Shown piece after piece: positions 54,113-62,103 of a stretch of 64,000 nt of DNA (positions within the stretch are counted from its first letter, which is position 1; every line of letters begins with the position of its first letter). Below the pieces are notes generated by a model. It was not told the DNA's origin, did not search any database, and worked only from the letters and a program-made list of their open reading frames with translations. Location of the stretch: IMG/VR virus record IMGVR_UViG_3300009514_000016, positions 1-64,000 of that record; one strand, 5' to 3'. Source of the DNA: a virus. The position numbers and the translations under genes were made by a program.

Positions 54113-54898
54113 TTATTTTCCAAGCGACTTAGCGGCGACTTTCTTTATAGCGTCTGCCGTCATATCTTGGCCGGTAGAAAATGTTTTCACAACAACATCA
54201 TTTTTCATAATATCAAAAACATCTTTTCCTGATTCTGAGTGGGAAAAACATATTTTGTAAGTCCCAAGATGATATGTCTCATTATTAGACTTCTTTTTCT
54301 TATTCTTTTTATAATTCTTGAAATCGGGGTGGTGACCATGTTCCTCATACCATTTGCGCCACATTTCTGGCTTATTGATCATCATCCAATATTCTTGTTT
54401 TGCCGACTCAAATGGGGCTTGTTTCATCAATTTGGATGTTACAGTTTTATTGCTGGATTCTGCCATCCCTCCCAATCCTCCTCCTGGTTGTTGCGGCTGA
54501 GGAATTAATGGGATACTGTCGAGAATATCTGTTACTTCTTTATGGTATTTTTCGATGTTTTCTAAAATTCTATCAACTATCTGATTAAGAGCCTTATGAT
54601 AATTGTCATCCAAATACTCAAATAGATTCGTCTCATTATCCCATGGGTTAATATGGGACTGAATATAATCTAAAATCATATCTCGATCAATCCCCAAGCC
54701 TTCTTCTTGATCAGAGTGTTTATTGGCTCTTTTATCGCGAATCAGATCAAGCACAATTCTTTTGCCCATAGTGTCAATTTTTGACGGATCTTTAACCAGA
54801 TCTTTGACTATTCTCTCGTATCCGAGAGCAATAGCATCATCAGTATGATCTATCGTTTTTTCTTTTGGTTCTTTTTGCGATATTCTATACCAATTCAT
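54113..54898 (-). CDS. Hypothetical protein with MNWYRISQ N-terminus
   Basis: A 261-residue protein from the ATG at 54898 (MNWYRISQKEPKEKT), just past the terminase stop and with AGGTAA upstream; a longer reading into terminase is less likely. The NWY start links it to the NWYxxFxKxAQ group. Helical (ERIVKDLVKDPSKIDTMGKR), with a Gly/Gln/Pro-rich linker and a His/Lys-rich region (EEHGHHPDFKNYKKNKKKKS). Position after terminase suggests a packaging or virion role (inference). Confidence 0.65.
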   Translation of the reverse strand: MNWYRISQKEPKEKTIDHTDDAIALGYERIVKDLVKDPSKIDTMGKRIVLDLIRDKRANKHSDQEEGLGIDRDMILDYIQSHINPWDNETNLFEYLDDNYHKALNQIVDRILENIEKYHKEVTDILDSIPLIPQPQQPGGGLGGMAESSNKTVTSKLMKQAPFESAKQEYWMMINKPEMWRKWYEEHGHHPDFKNYKKNKKKKSNNETYHLGTYKICFSHSESGKDVFDIMKNDVVVKTFSTGQDMTADAIKKVAAKSLGK

Positions 54899-54902
54899 CT
54901 TA

Positions 54903-56630
54903 TTACCTAAACCCTGTATAAGCAACAATCGCTCTCGGAAGCCTCTTGTCGTTCCTCTGATTAAAGTTCATTCCGACGTAAAGAGCGCCTGCCAAGCAGT
55001 CAGCTAAGTCGTCTGTTCCGACTTCGCCGTCTTGATCGGGATAAAGAGTATATCCCTTATGAGTGTACTTCATCTTCAACTCTTTCAATTCATTTATCAA
55101 ATAGTAATTATCTGGAATGCTAACGTTTTCCATTCTGACCGCTTCTCGCAAAGCTCCATAAATTAGAGATTTATAGCTCTGACCAAACCTTGTCTCTACG
55201 GCATTTAGACCATATTTAACAAATCTCTGCCTGCTGTGAACAGATTGAAAGTTGTCAAAAGTCAAAGTTGCAAGCTGAAATCTGCGCGAAAGATCAATAA
55301 TTTCATTGTCAATGGATTCCAAGTCTAATTCTTTTCCGCCTTCTGGTTCCCACCTTCTGATGAGATCGACAACAAATTTCTTTCTCTCTTCACCGCCTGT
55401 GTGAGTATAGTGCTCAACATGTCCAATAATGCATCCGTAAATGTGGCTTGAAATAGCCGGGTCGATGTGCATGTGGTATATTTTCCCTTTGACGCCCACA
55501 TGCTGCTCTGAAAGAGTCAAATCGACAATATTTTCTACCTGCTCTCCAGTTAGGAAATTTGAAGCAGCGCTTCCGCTGAATTGCGCTCCATATTCCATCT
55601 CTGCAGAAACCGGATCTCTTTTGAAATCGTTTTTAAAGTCTTCCCTAGTAAGTGTTTCATTCGCAACCCATGTTGGAAGCTGGAAACAAATTGTGTCCTG
55701 GGCTGACAAATCATTCCCCTGCTTGTAGAGTTTGTAGAATATCCCCTCTTTTCCAGCCGGGTTCGATAGACTCATGATCCTTCCATGCTCTTTGAAAGTT
55801 TTAGTTGACGGAATCATGGACTCATAAACTTGAGAGCCACTGCTTTTTCCAGTTGAGGTGACAAAGTGGGCTAACTCATCAAAAATAACGGCGATTGCCA
55901 GTTTTCCACGAAGCGAGGCGCTGTTGGAGTGCCCGCATCTTAGGACAATAGAGCCCTTGATGTCAATTGGATTGCCATCATCTTGCAGTTCTTTTTGTCT
56001 TTCTCTGTCTTTTCTGGTGTAGACGTGGATTGTGTCTTCAGTGCTTGCGCCGATTCTTCCAAAGAAATATGGAGAGTTTCTTAGTCTCGCTTTAATTTCT
56101 TCAAAAAGCGGAGATTTAGCCTGCTCTTTAGAAACAGCGCAGTTGATGATGGATATTTCCTTATCCTTTGGCAGTCCGTAAAACTCATGGGGATCGCCAT
56201 TGTTTATTTCTAGCAGTTTATAGATTTCATAAGCACTAATAACTGAAATGATGAACGTTTTGCTGGAACGACGACCAAGGACTAACACTAGTTCTTTAAC
56301 ATGTGCAGGAAGTCCGGCCTCATTTTTCATGCCGTACTTTTTAAGAGCGGCAGTCTGACCGTTCTCTTCCATGAGCCTGATCTCTTCTTCTGTCAATTCG
56401 AGATCTTCGTTCCCGATGCTTCCTCGATAGAAACATTTGAGAATAATTCGCTGCCAAGGCCACAAAGCGAATCCCTGAGCCTTAACGTTTAGTAGATCTG
56501 ATCTTTCGCAGAATTCGATAACGTTAGCAATGTCTTTGCCGGAAGTTAGGTCTGTAGATATTCGACTTGTTAAGTCATCAACAATATTGTTGAAACTTAT
56601 CACTTGTTTTTTGTTTTGTTTTTTTGCCAT
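54903..56630 (-). CDS. terL: Terminase large subunit
   Basis: A 575-residue DNA-packaging motor. ATPase domain: Walker A-type GRRSSKT at 119-125, Walker B VIFDE at 248-252, and coupling motif SLSNPAG at 287-293. The C-terminal RNase H-like nuclease has acidic residues in MHIDPAIS (Asp390), LTFDNF (Asp459) and GTDDLAD (about Asp541). Full length for the family. No small terminase is recognisable nearby. No Shine-Dalgarno sequence precedes the ATG, where a hairpin ends 6 nt upstream. Confidence 0.93.
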   Translation of the reverse strand: MAKKQNKKQVISFNNIVDDLTSRISTDLTSGKDIANVIEFCERSDLLNVKAQGFALWPWQRIILKCFYRGSIGNEDLELTEEEIRLMEENGQTAALKKYGMKNEAGLPAHVKELVLVLGRRSSKTFIISVISAYEIYKLLEINNGDPHEFYGLPKDKEISIINCAVSKEQAKSPLFEEIKARLRNSPYFFGRIGASTEDTIHVYTRKDRERQKELQDDGNPIDIKGSIVLRCGHSNSASLRGKLAIAVIFDELAHFVTSTGKSSGSQVYESMIPSTKTFKEHGRIMSLSNPAGKEGIFYKLYKQGNDLSAQDTICFQLPTWVANETLTREDFKNDFKRDPVSAEMEYGAQFSGSAASNFLTGEQVENIVDLTLSEQHVGVKGKIYHMHIDPAISSHIYGCIIGHVEHYTHTGGEERKKFVVDLIRRWEPEGGKELDLESIDNEIIDLSRRFQLATLTFDNFQSVHSRQRFVKYGLNAVETRFGQSYKSLIYGALREAVRMENVSIPDNYYLINELKELKMKYTHKGYTLYPDQDGEVGTDDLADCLAGALYVGMNFNQRNDKRLPRAIVAYTGFR

Positions 56631-56636
56631 GAAAAT

Positions 56637-56666
56637 AACCGCAAATAGAATTAACTACTTACGGTT
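56637..56666 (-). promoter_or_regulatory. Hairpin immediately upstream of terL
   Basis: AACCGCAAATAG and ACTACTTACGGTT pair with two mismatches around a 5-nt loop, ending 6 nt before the terL ATG. It may limit ribosome access or weakly terminate the upstream transcript. Confidence 0.35.
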
Positions 56667-56701
56667 ACAATTATTTATGATTGAAAACCTGCGTTTTATT
56701 C

Positions 56702-57244
56702 TTAGGACATAACTGAAAATACCTTTTGATTAAGTTTTTCTTCAATCATATTAACCAACTCGAAATGTTTGTTGCTATAAGAATTTAGGCTATCTGCGTA
56801 TATGGCATCACATTTCGTTCCGCGGTATATTTCAATTTCATGAATATTCCCAAAATGGACAGAATATAAATAGTCCCCCAAAGGAAACGATATTTCATGA
56901 TTAAATCCACAAGTAAGAAAAACATCATCCATATTTACAACTTCACCAATTTGCAAATTAAAAAACAAATTATTGAGCATAAGCTTGCAATTAAATTTAG
57001 CTCGACTTATGATCAGAATGTTTCTATCTCCGCAGCATTCTGTTTCTTGCATAAATTCTTCCGAATCAAATGCTGGAGCTATCTTTGTTGTCTCGTAATA
57101 TTGGACATAATCTTTCATCGCGCAAAATAAAAGAGCCCATGAATTTCCTGCGCGCCTTGGAGCAACAATATGTCGATGAGCACCTTCTTCAAAAGTGCTC
57201 ATGACATATTGCTGATATCTAGTCGGAGTAAAATGAAGAATCAT
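56702..57244 (-). CDS. Truncated terminase-like ATPase domain with lost catalytic residues
   Basis: A 180-residue protein laid out like the N-terminal part of a terminase ATPase: a Q-motif-like start (FTPTRYQQYVMSTFEEG), HIVAPRRAGNSWALL at the Walker A position but with Asn replacing the essential Lys, NILIISRAKFNCKLML, and YRGTKCDAIYADSL at the Walker B position where Glu is absent. No nuclease domain. It sits just upstream of terL. It could be a regulatory or DNA-binding relative, or a decayed copy. The ATG is 3 nt after the groEL stop. Confidence 0.6.
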   Translation of the reverse strand: MILHFTPTRYQQYVMSTFEEGAHRHIVAPRRAGNSWALLFCAMKDYVQYYETTKIAPAFDSEEFMQETECCGDRNILIISRAKFNCKLMLNNLFFNLQIGEVVNMDDVFLTCGFNHEISFPLGDYLYSVHFGNIHEIEIYRGTKCDAIYADSLNSYSNKHFELVNMIEEKLNQKVFSVMS

Positions 57245-57247
57245 TTT

Positions 57248-58873
57248 TTAGAATGGAATTCCTGGAATGCCGCTCAACATTTCCCCGCCTGCTTTTGGAT
57301 TTTCCTCAACCAACATGACTTGGCTTGTTAGAAGCAATCCGGCAATGCTCGCAGCAGTTTCTAAAGCAGTTGTTGTAACTTTAGCTGGGTCAATGATTCC
57401 GCTCTCAACAACGTCTCCATACTCTCCACTCGCAGCATCATAGCCATATTCATACTTGTTTTCTCTGAGAACATTTTGGACAACAACCTCCCCATTTGCT
57501 CCAGCATTCTCAGCAATTTTCATAATAGGAGCAGCAAGAGCTTCATAGACTATCTGAATTCCTCTTGCGAAATCTCCCTTATGTTCTTTGGCAAAGTCTG
57601 TTAGAACTTCTCTTGATCTTAGCAAAGCGATCCCACCTCCAGGGAGAACTCCAGTTTCAATTGCAGCTCTGGTTGCGTGTAGAGCATCCTCGATTCTGGC
57701 TTTCTTTTCTTTCATCTCTACTTCAGTGGCAGCGCCAACATTAATCTGAGCAATTCCGCCAGCAAGTCTAGCTAGACGCTCTTGCAATTTCTCAGTTTCA
57801 TATTCACTCTTTGAAGCAGCGATATGTGATTTGATTTGCTCAATTGCCTCGTCAATCTTTTCATCCTCGCCATAGCCATTGGTAATAGTTGTTGAATGTT
57901 TGGTTATGACGATTTTCCCGCAACGTCCCATATCTTCAATTTTGAAGTCTCTAGCTTTCTTGCCTGAGTCTTTTAGGAGTGCTTTTCCGCCAGTGGCAAC
58001 AGCAATATCTTCAATAAGGTTTCTCTGGGTGTCACCAACACCGGGGACTTTGACGCAGCAAGCACTCATTCTGCCTTGCAGCTTATTGGTCAAAATGGTT
58101 GTCAAGAATATTTCAGAGAAATCTGGAGCAATGAGAACAACTGATTCGCCTTCATTGGCGCATGCTTGAAGCACTCCAGTTAAATCTCTGATGTTCACAT
58201 TTTTGTCATCTGTCAAAAACAGGCGAGCATTGTGGAAAACACATGTCTGCTTATCTTTTTCTGTTGCGAATGCCTGACTGACCCATCCTTTATCAAATTG
58301 CATACCAGCAATTAGGTCGATATAAGTTTCATTGGTTTTGCCCTCTTCAACTGTGACAACGCCATCTGTCCCAACCTTCTCCATTGCATCAGCGATAATT
58401 TCGCCGATATAGGTATCGTTGTTGGATGCGATTGAGGCAACTTGAGTTACTTCATTTTTGCTGTCAATTTGCTTAACTTTGGCCTTCAAGTCTGCCATAA
58501 CTTTATCGACCGCAGCGTGAATCCCGTTCTTTAGAGTGACTGGGTTAGCGCCAGCAGAAACTGCTTTTCTTCCGCTTTGATAAATTGCTCTTCCAAGAAC
58601 AGTAGAAGTTGTGGTTCCATCTCCAGCGACTTCAGCAGCTTTGACAGCAACTTCTTTTAGCATTCTTGCGCCAAGATTCACAAATTCATCTGATACTTCA
58701 AATTCTTTTGCTACAGTAACGCCGTCTTTGGTGACTATTGGAGAACCGCCTAGTTTTCCAATGATAACATGTCTTCCTTTTGGCCCAAGAGTAGATCCAA
58801 CTGCATCGGCAATTTGATTTACGCCTTGCTCAATAGCATCCTGAGCATACTCAAAGTATATGACTTTTTTCAT
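57248..58873 (-). CDS. groL: Phage-encoded GroEL chaperonin
   Basis: A 541-residue, full-length group I chaperonin subunit. Family landmarks: TLGPKGRHVIIGK with the nucleotide-binding Gly-Pro, KDGVTVAKE, AGDGTTTSTVL (catalytic Asp region), and the C-terminal ATPase segment GVLPGGGIALLRS. The tail ends GGEMLSGIPGIPF in place of the usual Gly-Gly-Met repeats. It folds newly made proteins in an ATP-driven cage with GroES. GGAG precedes the ATG, and a TATAAT box lies 30 nt upstream. Several large phages carry their own GroEL, apparently for virion proteins. Confidence 0.96.
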   Translation of the reverse strand: MKKVIYFEYAQDAIEQGVNQIADAVGSTLGPKGRHVIIGKLGGSPIVTKDGVTVAKEFEVSDEFVNLGARMLKEVAVKAAEVAGDGTTTSTVLGRAIYQSGRKAVSAGANPVTLKNGIHAAVDKVMADLKAKVKQIDSKNEVTQVASIASNNDTYIGEIIADAMEKVGTDGVVTVEEGKTNETYIDLIAGMQFDKGWVSQAFATEKDKQTCVFHNARLFLTDDKNVNIRDLTGVLQACANEGESVVLIAPDFSEIFLTTILTNKLQGRMSACCVKVPGVGDTQRNLIEDIAVATGGKALLKDSGKKARDFKIEDMGRCGKIVITKHSTTITNGYGEDEKIDEAIEQIKSHIAASKSEYETEKLQERLARLAGGIAQINVGAATEVEMKEKKARIEDALHATRAAIETGVLPGGGIALLRSREVLTDFAKEHKGDFARGIQIVYEALAAPIMKIAENAGANGEVVVQNVLRENKYEYGYDAASGEYGDVVESGIIDPAKVTTTALETAASIAGLLLTSQVMLVEENPKAGGEMLSGIPGIPF

Positions 58874-58903
58874 ATTTCAATTCTCCGTTTTGTTCGCTTT
58901 GCA

Positions 58904-58909
58904 ATTATA
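58904..58909 (-). promoter_or_regulatory. -10 box (TATAAT) upstream of groEL
   Basis: TGTATAAT on the minus strand, 30 nt before the groEL ATG; a plausible -35 (TTAGAG) lies 16 nt upstream. It falls between groES and groEL, so groEL could be transcribed separately. Confidence 0.5.
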
Positions 58910-58927
58910 CAAGCTTTGTCGGTGTCT

Positions 58928-59254
58928 CTAAGCTGTTTCTACTAGTTCGTCTTCTGTTTCTTCAACTAGAGAGATAACAGCCAGTACATTTTCATCTTTG
59001 ACGACGGTGTACTTTTGTCCGCCGATTTCAATAATAGTTCCTTGAGAGAAAACAATCTGGTCTCCAAGCTGAACATCAAGATTTTCAAATTCTTTGACTT
59101 GAACACCGATTCTAACGACAGTTCCTTTAATGCTGTTACTATTCATTTCTTCTTCTGATTCAGGAATGAATAGAGCATCAGGGTCTTGTTCCACTTTTTT
59201 AACTGGAGTGACCAAGAAGTGTCTAGGGGCTGGACGAATCTCTACTTTGCTCAT
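58928..59254 (-). CDS. groES: GroES-type co-chaperonin
   Basis: A 108-residue protein starting MSKVEIRPAPRHFLVTPVKK. The GroES barrel is visible: an N-terminal strand RHFLVTPV, a mobile-loop region (residues 24-40) that is acidic and unlike bacterial GroES, GTVVRIGVQVKEF, DVQLGDQIVFSQG and a closing strand YTVVKDENVLAVI. An acidic tail follows. It precedes groEL, the usual order, and overlaps the McsA-like gene by 32 bp, implying coupling. It caps the phage GroEL. Confidence 0.88.
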   Translation of the reverse strand: MSKVEIRPAPRHFLVTPVKKVEQDPDALFIPESEEEMNSNSIKGTVVRIGVQVKEFENLDVQLGDQIVFSQGTIIEIGGQKYTVVKDENVLAVISLVEETEDELVETA

Positions 59255-59561
59255 CTAAGTGCCTTTCATTTTCAATTTGTTTTTTCAATTCATTTGCCAA
59301 TTCAAACTCGCCATTCATGATGGCTTGTTCTAATTGGGATTTCCGCTCTGAATCAGATATATCCTCTTCTTTTATGGAATCACGAGAAATGTTCTCGCAA
59401 TTTGAATTTGTTCTGCCTTTATGTTTTATGCTGCGGCTCTGAATTTCAGTCAGAATAACTTCTAACTCTTCTCTAAAAACATCATAGCATTTTGGGCATC
59501 CCAAGTATGGCGATGTTTTTAGGTTTGCAATTTGGAAACCGCATTCACAAGATTCTGGCAT
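59223..59561 (-). CDS. McsA-like protein (zinc site plus UVR domain)
   Basis: A 112-residue protein. Residues 5-50 follow the McsA pattern: CxC at 5-7, GCPKCYDVF at 21-29, then RSIKHKGR. Residues 75-100 form a UVR motif (LEQAIMNGEFELANELKKQI). In Firmicutes McsA activates the protein-arginine kinase McsB, which marks proteins for ClpCP. No McsB or Clp gene is in this window. Immediately upstream of groES and groEL with overlap, so it belongs to a proteostasis operon. TATAAT ends 5 nt before the ATG, so the message may be leaderless. Confidence 0.65.
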   Translation of the reverse strand: MPESCECGFQIANLKTSPYLGCPKCYDVFREELEVILTEIQSRSIKHKGRTNSNCENISRDSIKEEDISDSERKSQLEQAIMNGEFELANELKKQIENERHLDEQSRDSSSP

Positions 59562-59566
59562 TCGTC

Positions 59567-59572
59567 ATTATA
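59567..59572 (-). promoter_or_regulatory. -10 box (TATAAT) abutting the McsA-like start
   Basis: TTGTATAAT on the minus strand, with only 5 nt between the hexamer and the ATG at 59561. A 6-bp hairpin (GAGTTT/AAACTC) lies just upstream. Confidence 0.45.
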
Positions 59573-59581
59573 CAAGAGTTT

Positions 59582-60097
59582 TTAGGAAACTCGCATGCTC
59601 ACTTCATATATTGTTGAGCCAATCACATAATAGTAGCGATTGATTAGTTTGAAAATAGAATTGGGTTTCAAATCAAATATGGCATGAAGCGCTGCATTGT
59701 TTACAGTTGTGAACGGTGTGACGCTCGGGCTTAGTCTTCTGTTCCCGTAAACCAAAGCAATGAATGGTGTATTTTTGGATCTGTGTTTGACTATCGCCAA
59801 ATTGATTGGGGCTGGCTCATTGGTTGGCCCGTCGTCAATATCGTTTTTGGGAGTAAAATCGTTTGGAGGATTTCTTCTCTCAGTGACATCGACTCTAGTT
59901 ATTCTGTAATAAACAAAATCCTGCCCCTCCCTATAAACTTCATTAGCATCGCCATCAGATGTTAGGGCAGCAGAAACAGCACTGACGATTGGCTCAACAT
60001 CGGTGTCTTCATCTCCAATAATGGCCACGAATTCTCCGGCAGTAAATTTATCTGTAGCTTCGTCTATGAATTCGCTGATAGTAAAAGTTTTACCCAT
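59582..60097 (-). CDS. Hypothetical protein
   Basis: A 171-residue protein starting MGKTFTISEFIDEATDKFTA, with an alpha/beta first half and a beta-rich second half (TPFIALVYGNRRLSPSVTPF; FKLINRYYYVIGSTIYEVS). No family recognised. It starts directly after the stop of the tagged zinc-binding gene. Confidence 0.6.
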   Translation of the reverse strand: MGKTFTISEFIDEATDKFTAGEFVAIIGDEDTDVEPIVSAVSAALTSDGDANEVYREGQDFVYYRITRVDVTERRNPPNDFTPKNDIDDGPTNEPAPINLAIVKHRSKNTPFIALVYGNRRLSPSVTPFTTVNNAALHAIFDLKPNSIFKLINRYYYVIGSTIYEVSMRVS

Positions 60098-60433
60098 TTA
60101 TATCTCTATGTTTGTAAATCTGTCTTCTGAACCACCAGTTTTAGGAGTGTTTTTGCCCTTAACAAATGTATCAGCGATTTTTGTAGCCAAAAATTTGTCT
60201 ATGCATCTAGGCCCGTGAAAAGGAACGTCATATATATGTTCTTTTTTCTTATCTGGCTCAGCGGCTGGTCGGTAGATCTTTAATCTGCAATACATAGTTC
60301 CTGTTCGGATCTCTTTATTGCATCCGGGGCATGTGTAGTCTTTGGACGCAGGAAATCTGGAATCTCTTATTAGTAAATACTCTCCTAAAGATTTTCGAAT
60401 TAGGGGATTCCAATCTGTGTCCTTATTAGCCAT
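60098..60433 (-). CDS. Zinc-binding protein with C-terminal FxxIEI tag
   Basis: A 111-residue protein with CPGC at 35-38 and FHGPRC at 72-77 (His73, Cys77), a likely CCHC zinc site of the type in PARP-finger-like phage proteins (FPASKDYTCPGCNKEIRTG). It ends RFTNIEI. The stop adjoins the next ATG (TAAATG). Function unknown. Confidence 0.65.
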   Translation of the reverse strand: MANKDTDWNPLIRKSLGEYLLIRDSRFPASKDYTCPGCNKEIRTGTMYCRLKIYRPAAEPDKKKEHIYDVPFHGPRCIDKFLATKIADTFVKGKNTPKTGGSEDRFTNIEI

Positions 60434-60434
60434 G

Positions 60435-60776
60435 TCACTGCCTTTTGATTTTAGATATTTCTAACACTAGATATCTCAAATACATTGGAATTAGGAATAT
60501 CGCAGCAATAGGAAAGAAATAGGCCGACACTCCAAACAACGCTGACATTGAGATGAAAATAGCTGCATTAAAACCAAATTCAAGTTTTGTATGCTCTTTT
60601 CCCTCTTTTGATTTATCAGAAAGTTCTTGAATCTTGTCTAAAATCTTCTCTGAAGCGGCTGTCATAGATTCTGCTAGTTGTTGGCCTTGTTTGTCTTTTG
60701 CGGATTTCGCATTTTTAAGTGTATCAATAAAATCATTATATTCTTGGCCGTAATTGTTTTTATTTTCTTCTGTCAT
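60435..60776 (-). CDS. Small membrane protein with coiled N-terminal half
   Basis: A 113-residue protein from the ATG at 60776, which overlaps the upstream stop (ATGA); a longer reading adds only six residues. Residues 1-65 are charged and helical (AESMTAASEKILDKIQEL), then two hydrophobic segments (FNAAIFISMSALFGVSAYFF and IAAIFLIPMYLRYLVL) form a membrane hairpin. It resembles the tail-anchored layout of 62104-62475. Function unknown. Confidence 0.6.
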   Translation of the reverse strand: MTEENKNNYGQEYNDFIDTLKNAKSAKDKQGQQLAESMTAASEKILDKIQELSDKSKEGKEHTKLEFGFNAAIFISMSALFGVSAYFFPIAAIFLIPMYLRYLVLEISKIKRQ

Positions 60777-61213
60777 ATTTCCAACCCAACCCATCTGTCA
60801 GTGTGGTCCCACATTTTTTTGTTCTCTTCATGAAGATATTCGACACTGATATCTTTGTAGACGCAAATCTCTCCAGCGTGAGGCCCCTCAATAAATTCAA
60901 TATTAAATGAAGTGCCAGTGTAGTAGTCTACGTCAATTGAATGTATTATACCAACGGATTGTTCCGGGTCAAATCGTTTCTTAAGTCTTACTTTATCGCC
61001 TATTGTTGGCATCCATTCCATATTGCACGATCCGATGATTTCATATTGTCTAGGATTTAAGACGGCCCGATATCCGGGTTTACCGCTAATGAATGAGACA
61101 AGAACAAATAGGCCAGTCTCGCGCTCTTGCACGCTAAGAATTCTGGCGACACAATTGTGAAGTTGGTGATTTTCGGCCAAACACCGAATCACTTTATCTT
61201 TTTCCGGTTTCAT
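60773..61213 (-). CDS. Small beta-barrel protein with C-terminal WxxLEI tag
   Basis: A 146-residue protein with two barrel-like halves: NCVARILSVQERETGLFVLV and PTIGDKVRLKKRF...GIIHSIDVDYYTG, similar in layout to the paralogues at 14428-15485. It ends RWVGLEI. TATAAT at 61219-61224 ends 5 nt before the ATG and there is no Shine-Dalgarno sequence, so translation may be leaderless. The stop overlaps the next ATG (ATGA). Confidence 0.62.
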   Translation of the reverse strand: MKPEKDKVIRCLAENHQLHNCVARILSVQERETGLFVLVSFISGKPGYRAVLNPRQYEIIGSCNMEWMPTIGDKVRLKKRFDPEQSVGIIHSIDVDYYTGTSFNIEFIEGPHAGEICVYKDISVEYLHEENKKMWDHTDRWVGLEI

Positions 61214-61218
61214 GCGCT

Positions 61219-61224
61219 ATTATA
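61219..61224 (-). promoter_or_regulatory. -10 box (TATAAT) abutting the start at 61213
   Basis: CTGTATAAT on the minus strand with 5 nt (AGCGC) between the hexamer and the ATG. The expected start point falls at or next to the ATG. Confidence 0.45.
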
Positions 61225-61230
61225 CAGCGA

Positions 61231-62046
61231 TTAGGAATATATTCTGAGAAGAATATCCTTGATTCTATCGTATCCGAGAGTCTTTTTCAAACCCAGCATG
61301 GCAGTGCTAATGGCAAATGCCCAACGATAATCGTTGTCTTTAATCGAGTCTTTATCAACCTGTTTTGGCTCAACAGTTAATTTGCCAACCAATTTATCAT
61401 AGTAGTCAATATTGTCATAAACCTTATTGAGATTGGCTCTTTCAATATATGATCTCCAAAGATCATTCATATCTTCAGCTATTTTTTTGAACTCTTCGGC
61501 TTTTCCAGTTTCTAAAATATCAGTAACTCTGTGGTGAGTCTCATTATAGCGGTGAGTGTAATTCCTGTCGTGAACTCTGTTCTTGAGAGTCTTTTTCCAT
61601 TGTCCAAATTCTTTCATCATTTTTCTATTGCGAGCATCGAGCATAACTTCTGCTTCTAATTTTTTAAGCATTTCAGGAGAATAGTCTAGCATGACGTTTT
61701 GAGGGTTTTTATAAACGCGATACTCAGCGTCAAAAGCTTCAACAACTCTTTTTTTATTCCATGAGCCAGATTTCGCAATACTGCCATCAAACTTTTTATT
61801 GTTAATGCTGTTTTTGATATCGCGCGGATAAATATGGGTGTCAGCTAACATTGTAATGGTTGATGGAATATCCATGTCTATGTTGGCCATTTTTTTGATG
61901 AGAAATCGGTAATCAACCCCAAATAGGTTCTGGGCGATTTCATCTGAATCTTCAGCGTGCTGCATAATGAATGCAAATTTCTCTGATCCAAGAATGGTGT
62001 GCAGATCGTTTACTAGGTTTCTAATTTCTCTTGAATATGGTTCCAT
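61231..62046 (-). CDS. Hypothetical helical protein
   Basis: A 271-residue protein from the ATG at 62046 (MEPYSREIRNLVNDLHTILG); an upstream TTG would add two residues. Almost entirely helical and charged, with a His/Arg-rich centre (RVHDRNYTHRYNETHHRV). No recognised family. Its last codons form an inverted repeat (AGGATATTCT...AGAATATATTCCT). Confidence 0.6.
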   Translation of the reverse strand: MEPYSREIRNLVNDLHTILGSEKFAFIMQHAEDSDEIAQNLFGVDYRFLIKKMANIDMDIPSTITMLADTHIYPRDIKNSINNKKFDGSIAKSGSWNKKRVVEAFDAEYRVYKNPQNVMLDYSPEMLKKLEAEVMLDARNRKMMKEFGQWKKTLKNRVHDRNYTHRYNETHHRVTDILETGKAEEFKKIAEDMNDLWRSYIERANLNKVYDNIDYYDKLVGKLTVEPKQVDKDSIKDNDYRWAFAISTAMLGLKKTLGYDRIKDILLRIYS

Positions 62047-62103
62047 TGACAATTTCTCTTTGCAAAAGATATATTGACAATTACAATATCTTGAGGAAGA
62101 TTC

